Shown here: positions 5,547 through 10,009 of the stretch, one piece after another
Layout of the letters: every line of letters starts with the position of its first letter
Numbering within the stretch: position 1 is the stretch's first letter
Assembly: GCA_028693775.1 (NCBI GenBank)
Contig: JAQUUS010000038.1
Coordinates: forward strand, 1 to 10,009
From: Alphaproteobacteria bacterium
Lineage (GTDB): Bacteria; Pseudomonadota; Alphaproteobacteria; UBA9219
DNA length: 10,009 nt
Direction of reading: 5' to 3'
Translations under genes and position numbers: made by a program
The notes under the pieces: model-generated
Database searches by the model: none
Told to the model about the DNA's origin: nothing
The model's input: the letters and a program-made list of their open reading frames with translations, nothing else

Positions 5547-6404
5547 TTATTTGCGGCTTAGCATGCCCTTGACGGCATCCTGAATGTCGGAGGGAATGAT
5601 CACGAACTTGCCGTTTGGCGTTCCCGACATTTTTTCGAGCATCTTTATATATTTTTCGCCGAGCAGGTAGGCCATCGGGCCATCGTGCTCGCCGATCGTT
5701 TCCGCAACGCGCTTGATGGCTTCCGACGATGCCGTGGCAAGTGTGACTTGCGCTTCGGCGTCGCGCTTGGCGGATTCAAGCCGCGCGTCGGCTTGCAGGA
5801 TCATCGATTGCTTTTCGCCCTCGGCCCTTGTCACCATCGCCTTGCGTTCGCGTTCGGACGCGGCTTGCATTTCCATGGCTTTTTGCATTGAGGCTGAGGG
5901 CTTGATGTCCTGAATTTCGACTGACTTGACCGTCAGGCCCCAGTCCATGACTTCTTCGGCAATACTTTCGCGCAGGCGCGCTTTGATTTTGTCGCGCGAA
6001 GAGAGCGCAACGTCGAGTTCCATTTCGCCGACAATCGAGCGCAGCGCGGTCATGATCAGGTTGCGGATGCCGTCCGCGAAGTTGACGATGCCGTAAACGG
6101 CCTTGACCGGGTTTGTGACTTTGACGAAGGCAATGGCGTTGACAATAAGCAGCGCGTTGTCTTTCGTGATGACTTCCTGTTCGGGGACGTCCAGCATGAT
6201 GTCTTTGGTGATGACGCGGCTGGCGACGCGGTCCAGATAGGGGATCATGAAGTTCAGGCCCGGCAGGAACGTGCCGTAGTATTTGCCGAGACGCTCGACA
6301 CCCCATTCTTCGCCCTGCGGCACGATGCGAACGCCGCGCATGATCGTTACGATTGCAAAGCCGACAAGGACAATCGTAAAAAATTGTCCGCCCGTGATAA
6401 TCAT
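5547..6404 (-). CDS. qmcA: SPFH/band-7 membrane protein, QmcA/paraslipin type
   Basis: A 285-residue member of the stomatin-prohibitin family, which assembles into large rings in the inner membrane and is thought to organise membrane domains and modulate proteases such as FtsH. An N-terminal hydrophobic anchor (about 3-22) leads into RIVPQGEEWGVERLGKYYG, the standard paraslipin opening, then the SPFH core with PGLNFMIPYLDRV and ITKDNALLIVNAIAFVKV. The WGL.VKSVEIQDIKP stretch (about 153-169) is highly typical. From about 175 to 230 a charged alanine- and glutamate-rich segment predicts a long helix or coiled coil, followed by the oligomerising C-terminus. Its AGGAG ribosome-binding site overlaps the stop of the upstream nfeD-like gene, nine bases away, so the pair forms one operon. 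This pairing is the classic NfeD-stomatin arrangement. Confidence 0.93.
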   Translation of the reverse strand: MIITGGQFFTIVLVGFAIVTIMRGVRIVPQGEEWGVERLGKYYGTFLPGLNFMIPYLDRVASRVITKDIMLDVPEQEVITKDNALLIVNAIAFVKVTNPVKAVYGIVNFADGIRNLIMTALRSIVGEMELDVALSSRDKIKARLRESIAEEVMDWGLTVKSVEIQDIKPSASMQKAMEMQAASERERKAMVTRAEGEKQSMILQADARLESAKRDAEAQVTLATASSEAIKRVAETIGEHDGPMAYLLGEKYIKMLEKMSGTPNGKFVIIPSDIQDAVKGMLSRK

Positions 6405-6413
6405 GGTTCGCTC

Positions 6414-6857
6414 CTATGCTTTGGTTATTTTTAAAAAGCTTCCGTCAACGCTGACGACTTTGACGCGCGTTCCCGCAGCGATTTTTTCGTCGGAGACGCA
6501 ATCCCATACATCGGCCCCGATCAGAGGCGTTTGAAACCGAACCTTGGCTTTGCCGAAGGGCTCAATATCGTTAACGAGGAGTCCGACTTCCCCAATGGCC
6601 TCGGCCGACGATCTTCCGGAGGTTATTTTGTGCTGGTGGGGCTTGAAGACCATAAACCACAGGACAACCAAGGCTATGGAGGAAACCATCCAGACGAGAA
6701 GTTGGGCGACAAAACTTGTATTTGGCAACAAATACAACAACATGGCGACGACTAGACCGCCGAGTCCGAACCAGACGAGCACAAACGCCGGAACGACAAG
6801 TTCAGACGCGATAAGGCAAATGCCAAGGACCGCCCAGTGGTACCATTCTAATTCCAT
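6414..6857 (-). CDS. NfeD-like membrane protein, partner of QmcA
   Basis: A 147-residue short NfeD protein (NfeD1b/YbbK type). It has three or so hydrophobic segments in the first 70 residues (around 9-27, 28-44 and 50-68) and a soluble C-terminal part (about 85-145) beginning EAIGEVGLLVNDIEPFGKAKV, which matches the OB-fold NfeD domain. Members are encoded next to SPFH proteins and are thought to anchor or cap their assemblies in the membrane. It lacks the ClpP-like serine protease domain of long NfeD proteins. ATG at 6857 is chosen; a TTG two codons upstream (6863) is also in frame, and neither has a clear ribosome-binding site. Upstream on the minus strand, TTGGCG then GCTATC after 17 bases (about 6873-6901) is a plausible vegetative promoter, not certain. 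Confidence 0.88.
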   Translation of the reverse strand: MELEWYHWAVLGICLIASELVVPAFVLVWFGLGGLVVAMLLYLLPNTSFVAQLLVWMVSSIALVVLWFMVFKPHQHKITSGRSSAEAIGEVGLLVNDIEPFGKAKVRFQTPLIGADVWDCVSDEKIAAGTRVKVVSVDGSFLKITKA

Positions 6858-6949
6858 GGACAAACAATGGCGGGGATAGCTTAAAAATTGATGAATGCGC
6901 CAAAAATGCCGGAATTAAAGAATCTTCTGGAAATCGTTGATTTTTTTGT

Positions 6950-7053
6950 GCATAAGGGCGCTCGGCATCGCTTTTGGCGATGGCCGTGCCGGTTCGACTG
7001 GACGACATCCTGGTTCCGGTATTTTCCAAAAAACTCAAAAAAAGGAGACATCG
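6950..7053 (+). promoter_or_regulatory. rpsO 5' leader with hairpins, possible S15 autoregulatory site
   Basis: Between the divergent nfeD-like gene and rpsO, the part nearest rpsO is rich in short stems. CATCGC (6966-6971) pairs with GCGATG (6977-6982); CGGCA (6963-6967) can instead pair with TGCCG (6987-6991); CCGG/CTGG and GGA/TCC stems follow before about 7020. S15 is known to bind structured leaders of its own mRNA in several bacterial groups, with different structures in each. That this leader does so is inference. A strong ribosome-binding site (AAAGGAGA) precedes the ATG. No promoter could be placed firmly. Confidence 0.35.
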
Positions 7054-7311
7054 ATGTCGACGAAGAAAGAGATTATTACCAAGCACGCCCGCAGCAAAAA
7101 CGATACGGGCTCACCCGAAGTGCAAATCGCGATTCTGACAAATCGCATCAACACGCTGACGGCTCATTTCGAAAAGCACGCCAAGGATCATCATTCCCGC
7201 CGCGGACTTCTGACGCTTGTCAGCAATCGTCGCAGCCAGCTGAACTATCTGAAAAAGACGAAACCCGCCGTTTACGAAAAGCTGATCGGCGAACTGGGTT
7301 TGCGCAAATAA
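7054..7311 (+). CDS. rpsO: 30S ribosomal protein S15
   Basis: An 85-residue primary 16S rRNA-binding protein of the small-subunit platform, recognising a three-way junction in the central domain. The family hallmarks are plain: NDTGSPEVQIAILT (16-29), the loop and helix HAKDHHSRRGLL with the invariant HHSRRGL, VSNRRSQLNYLKK, and the ending YEKLIGELGLRK. It is about four residues shorter at the N-terminus than E. coli S15, with the core intact. The ATG at 7054 follows an AAAGGAGA ribosome-binding site at a good distance; longer in-frame starts upstream lack one. Gene order rpsO then pnp is widely conserved, but here a 421-base spacer separates the two. Confidence 0.98.
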   Translation: MSTKKEIITKHARSKNDTGSPEVQIAILTNRINTLTAHFEKHAKDHHSRRGLLTLVSNRRSQLNYLKKTKPAVYEKLIGELGLRK

Positions 7312-7322
7312 CAACGTATTGC

Positions 7323-7658
7323 ATGGTTCGATTTTCGGTATCTGGCTCTATCGACCTGTCGGCGTTAGTGGCGCCAAAGACCGGCATGGGCCGCCCTATC
7401 GAACGAAACATCGTTTCTCAAGCCCCTGCAGGGCCTGGGACGCAAAAAAGCGCGCGCATTCAACGTATTAAACGCTTTTTGGCCAAGCGGACCGGGCGTT
7501 TTGCCGAAAAAAAAGAAAATCGGGGTCTGGGGCGGCGGATAGAACGCTTCCAAGCCCCGGCTTTTTATGAGAAGCTCGGCACTCGAAAAGATGCGACGCT
7601 GACCGGCGTTGAAAAAGAATGCCGGGATAAAGAATTCATGAAGCAACTCGCAGCATGA
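7323..7658 (+). CDS. Doubtful ORF between rpsO and pnp (111 aa, basic)
   Basis: An ATG eleven bases after the rpsO stop opens a 111-residue frame, strongly basic in the middle (SARIQRIKRFLAKRTGRFAEKK) and ending KEFMKQLAA. No family is recognised, and there is no ribosome-binding site before the ATG, though it lies close enough to rpsO for coupling. The frame stays open without a stop from within rpsO, so it may be only a by-product of composition. A terminator-like hairpin (7521-7566) lies inside it, which argues for non-coding spacer. Codons such as TTG GCC AAG CGG resemble those of neighbouring genes, which argues the other way. Confidence 0.22.
   Translation: MVRFSVSGSIDLSALVAPKTGMGRPIERNIVSQAPAGPGTQKSARIQRIKRFLAKRTGRFAEKKENRGLGRRIERFQAPAFYEKLGTRKDATLTGVEKECRDKEFMKQLAA
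7521..7566 (+). terminator. Possible rpsO terminator or attenuator
   Basis: CGGGGTCTGG (7521-7530) pairs with CCAAGCCCCG (7550-7559) at nine of ten positions (one C-A mismatch, one G-U), with a 19-base loop, followed after two bases by TTTTT (7562-7566). It would end or reduce rpsO transcription before pnp. The loop is long and the U run short, so it may be only partly efficient. Confidence 0.45.
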
Positions 7659-7725
7659 AAGGCCGTCCGGCATAGGGCCGAACGGGACTCAACGGAAGGC
7701 ACGGCCTTCCATAAAAGAAAGAGGA
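7659..7725 (+). promoter_or_regulatory. pnp leader with two mutually exclusive hairpins
   Basis: AAGGCCGT (7659-7666) is perfectly complementary to ACGGCCTT (7701-7708), enclosing further short stems such as CGGC/GCCG. GGAAGGC (7694-7700) is perfectly complementary to GCCTTCC (7704-7710) with an ACG loop. Both use 7704-7708, so only one can form at a time. The pnp ribosome-binding site GAGGA (7721-7725) follows directly. In E. coli, pnp is autoregulated through an RNase III-cleaved leader hairpin; a similar role here is inference. Confidence 0.45.
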
Positions 7726-7732
7726 CTTAACG

Positions 7733-9856
7733 ATGTTCAAGGTTTATCGGAAAGAAATGGAATGGGGCGGCCGGATGCTGACCCTCGAAACAGGCCGCAT
7801 GGCTCGCCAGGCCGACGGCGCCGTTCTCGCCACTTACGGTGGCACGACCGTCTTGTGTACGGTTGTAAGCGATAAAAGGGCCAAGGAAGGCCAGGATTTC
7901 TTTCCGCTTACGGTCAACTATCAGGAAAAATCTTATGCCGCGGGCAAAATTCCCGGCGGATATTTCAAGCGCGAAGGCCGCCCAAGCGAAAAGGAAACGC
8001 TTGTCAGCCGTCTGATCGATCGCCCGATCCGTCCGCTGTTTCCCGAAGGCTATCTGAACGACACGCAGGTTATTGCGACGGTTTTGAGCCATGATTTGGA
8101 AAACGATACCGACATCGTTGCGATGATCGGCTGCTCGGCTGCGCTGACGGTTTCCGGCATTCCCTTCCTCGGCCCCATCGGCGCCGCGCGCATCGGATAC
8201 AGGGACGGTCAATTCCTGCTCAATCCCCCGATGCAGGAACGCGGATGCTCCGACCTCGACCTCGTTGTTGCGGGCACGAAAGAGGGCGTGTTGATGGTCG
8301 AATCCGAAGCCAAGCAGCTTCCGGAAGCCACGATGCTCGATGCCGTTGTGTTTGGGCACAAGAATTTCCAGCCGGTTATCGATCTCATCATTTCGCTCGC
8401 CGAAATGGCTGCGAAAGAGCCGCGCGATCTGCCGCCTCCGGCGTTCGACAAGAAGACTTTGCGTACCAAGCTCGAAGCGCTTATCGGCGCGGACATCAAG
8501 GACGCCTACGGCGAAACGGCCAAGCAGGCCCGCTATGCCAAGCTGGATGCGGCTCTTGAAAAGGCGATCGCAGCCATTCCGGCCGAAGAGTTCACGGACA
8601 AGCAGGTTGCCGAAATCGTCGAGCTGATGAAGTACGACTACGTTCGCAACATGATCCTCGACACGGGCCGCCGTATTGACGGACGCGACACCAAGACGGT
8701 TCGCCCCATCGTTTGCGAAGTCGGCATTTTGCCGCGCACGCACGGTTCGGCGCTGTTCACCCGCGGCGAAACGCAGGCGCTGGTTGTCTCCACGCTCGGC
8801 ACGGGGCAGGACGAACAGATCGTCGATGCGCTCGAGGGCGAATATCGCGAACCCTTCATGCTGCATTACAATTTCCCTCCGTACTCGGTGGGCGAAACGG
8901 GCCGTATCGGAAGCCCCGGACGCCGCGAGATCGGACACGGAAAGCTCGCGTGGCGCGCAATTCATCCGTTGCTTCCGCCGAAGGAAAAGTTCCCGTACAC
9001 GATCCGCGTTGTCTCGGAAATCACCGAGTCCAACGGGTCGAGCTCGATGGCGACCGTTTGCGGTTCGTCGCTGTCCTTGATGGACGCGGGCGTTCCGATG
9101 CCGGCTCCTGTTGCGGGCATCGCCATGGGCCTGATCAAGGAAGAGCGCGGCTTTGCCGTTCTGACCGACATTCTTGGCGACGAGGATCACCTCGGCGACA
9201 TGGACTTCAAGGTTGCGGGCACCGAAACGGGCGTCACCTCGCTCCAGATGGACATCAAGATCACGTCCATTACGGCCGAAATCATGCGCATCGCGCTTGA
9301 GCAAGCCAAGGCGGGCCGCATGCACATTCTTGGCGAGATGGCCAAAGCCATCGGCACCGCGCGCGACAGCGTCAACAAACACGCGCCGCGCATCACCACC
9401 TTTACCGTTCCGAAGGACAAGATCCGCGAAGTTATCGGCAGCGGCGGCAAGGTCATTCGCGAGATTTGCGATACGACCGGCGCCAAAGTTGACATCGAGG
9501 ACGACGGCACGGTCAGCGTGGCGGCAGTCGATCAAACGGCGGCCGATGCGGCGATCAAGTGGATCAAGGGCATTGTTACAGAGCCGGAAGTCGGCGTGAT
9601 TTATGCGGGCAAGGTCGTCAAGATCGTCGATTTCGGCGCTTTTGTGAACTTCCTCGGTGCGCGCGACGGCCTGGTCCATATTTCGGAAATCAAGCCCCAA
9701 CGCATTGAAAAAGTGTCTGATTTCCTCAAGGTCGGAGACGAAGTCAAGGTCAAGGTTCTGGGCATCGACGATCGCGGCAAAGTCAAGCTGTCGATGAAAG
9801 CCGTCGATCAGGCCACGGGCGAGGACTTGCAAAACAAGCCTCAGCAACCCGTATAA
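7733..9856 (+). CDS. pnp: Polyribonucleotide nucleotidyltransferase (PNPase)
   Basis: A 707-residue trimeric 3'-to-5' phosphorolytic exoribonuclease that releases nucleoside diphosphates from RNA; it is a core part of mRNA decay and sRNA handling. Domains in order: first RNase PH-like domain (about 1-210), the all-helical linker, the second, catalytic RNase PH domain (about 310-540), KH (about 555-615) with the GSGG loop at 569-572, and S1 (about 621-690) opening GVIYAGKVVKIVDFGAFV. Catalytic-domain signatures include NFPPYSVGETGRIGSPGRREIGHG, ESNGSSSMATVCG and ILGDEDHLGDMDF; Asp483 and Asp489 correspond by spacing to the metal-binding aspartates of the family. Length is usual for this enzyme. 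The start ATG has an AGAGGA ribosome-binding site, and a clear intrinsic terminator follows the stop. Confidence 0.99.
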   Translation: MFKVYRKEMEWGGRMLTLETGRMARQADGAVLATYGGTTVLCTVVSDKRAKEGQDFFPLTVNYQEKSYAAGKIPGGYFKREGRPSEKETLVSRLIDRPIRPLFPEGYLNDTQVIATVLSHDLENDTDIVAMIGCSAALTVSGIPFLGPIGAARIGYRDGQFLLNPPMQERGCSDLDLVVAGTKEGVLMVESEAKQLPEATMLDAVVFGHKNFQPVIDLIISLAEMAAKEPRDLPPPAFDKKTLRTKLEALIGADIKDAYGETAKQARYAKLDAALEKAIAAIPAEEFTDKQVAEIVELMKYDYVRNMILDTGRRIDGRDTKTVRPIVCEVGILPRTHGSALFTRGETQALVVSTLGTGQDEQIVDALEGEYREPFMLHYNFPPYSVGETGRIGSPGRREIGHGKLAWRAIHPLLPPKEKFPYTIRVVSEITESNGSSSMATVCGSSLSLMDAGVPMPAPVAGIAMGLIKEERGFAVLTDILGDEDHLGDMDFKVAGTETGVTSLQMDIKITSITAEIMRIALEQAKAGRMHILGEMAKAIGTARDSVNKHAPRITTFTVPKDKIREVIGSGGKVIREICDTTGAKVDIEDDGTVSVAAVDQTAADAAIKWIKGIVTEPEVGVIYAGKVVKIVDFGAFVNFLGARDGLVHISEIKPQRIEKVSDFLKVGDEVKVKVLGIDDRGKVKLSMKAVDQATGEDLQNKPQQPV

Positions 9857-9880
9857 GAACCGGTTGCAACCAATCGAAAG

Positions 9881-9914
9881 AACGGGCGGCGTCGAAAGAC
9901 TCCGCCCGTTTTTT
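9881..9914 (+). terminator. Intrinsic terminator of pnp
   Basis: AACGGGCGG (9881-9889) pairs perfectly with CCGCCCGTT (9902-9910). Above a single C/T mismatch, GTC-GAAA-GAC extends the stem with a GNRA loop. A run of six T (9909-9914) follows. This is a textbook Rho-independent terminator, 24 bases after the pnp stop. Confidence 0.92.
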
Positions 9915-10009
9915 ATGTTTACCCTTTGGTAACGCGCATACTTTACTCTCTTCTGCGAAGCCTGGCCGGGCTTCTTTCCGGCAACAACTTTTTGTGTGCG
10001 CAAATGAAA
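9915..10009. other. Window end without a gene
   Basis: No ORF with a start signal was found. GAAGCC (9957-9962) can pair with GGCTTC (9969-9974), or alternatively GCCGG (9965-9969) with CCGGC (9978-9982); neither has a convincing T run. It may be the start of a leader for a gene beyond the window. Confidence 0.4.

Noticed and set aside
5068..5583. 171-codon frame overlapping dut on the same strand
   Set aside because: dut in the adjacent frame has all five dUTPase motifs; this frame gives an Arg-rich nonsense protein.
9957..9982. Second terminator near the window end
   Set aside because: The stems are only 5-6 bp and mutually exclusive, and no T run follows closely.
7727..10003. 758-codon open frame on the minus strand
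   Set aside because: It is the antisense shadow of pnp. The product is an Arg/Asp/Asn-rich composition artefact and pnp is certain from its domains.
1..10009. CRISPR array, insertion sequence, prophage or defence island
   Set aside because: No regularly spaced repeats, transposase, integrase or terminal inverted repeats were seen; the genes are core chromosomal functions.

Overview
The window reads as a stretch of housekeeping chromosome from a mid-GC alphaproteobacterium. This rests on the match of its proteins to alphaproteobacterial families, on an RpoH-type promoter of the alphaproteobacterial form (CTTG-N17-CYTATNT) before hslV, and on HslV carrying a short extension ahead of its catalytic threonine. 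No mobile element, CRISPR array, tRNA or rRNA was recognised, and composition looks even throughout.

Layout. (1) 1-2317, plus strand: the 3' part of mreD, overlapping by one base with mrdA (PBP2), the rod-shape cell-wall machinery. rodA, the usual next gene, is not there. (2) 2318-2594: a spacer without a gene but with strong nested hairpins and a terminator-like end, a candidate structured RNA, followed by an AT-rich stretch that may stop transcription from both sides. (3) 2595-4474, minus strand: hslV-hslU, an ATP-dependent protease operon with start and stop overlapping in ATGA. (4) 4475-5545, plus strand: a divergent region with the heat-shock promoter, then a small STAS-domain protein and dut (dUTPase). 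(5) 5547-6857, minus strand: nfeD-like gene and qmcA/paraslipin (SPFH), a classic membrane-protein pair. (6) 6858-9914, plus strand: rpsO leader, rpsO, a 421-base spacer with regulatory-looking structures and a doubtful ORF, then pnp (PNPase) with a clear terminator. The last 95 bases hold no gene.

The genes serve cell-wall elongation, protein quality control, nucleotide-pool sanitation, membrane organisation and ribosome/RNA turnover. I see no novel multi-gene system. The parts most worth a second look are non-coding: the structured spacer after mrdA, the alternative hairpins before pnp, and the unusual start region of the STAS gene with its 14-base repeat and overlapping small ORFs.
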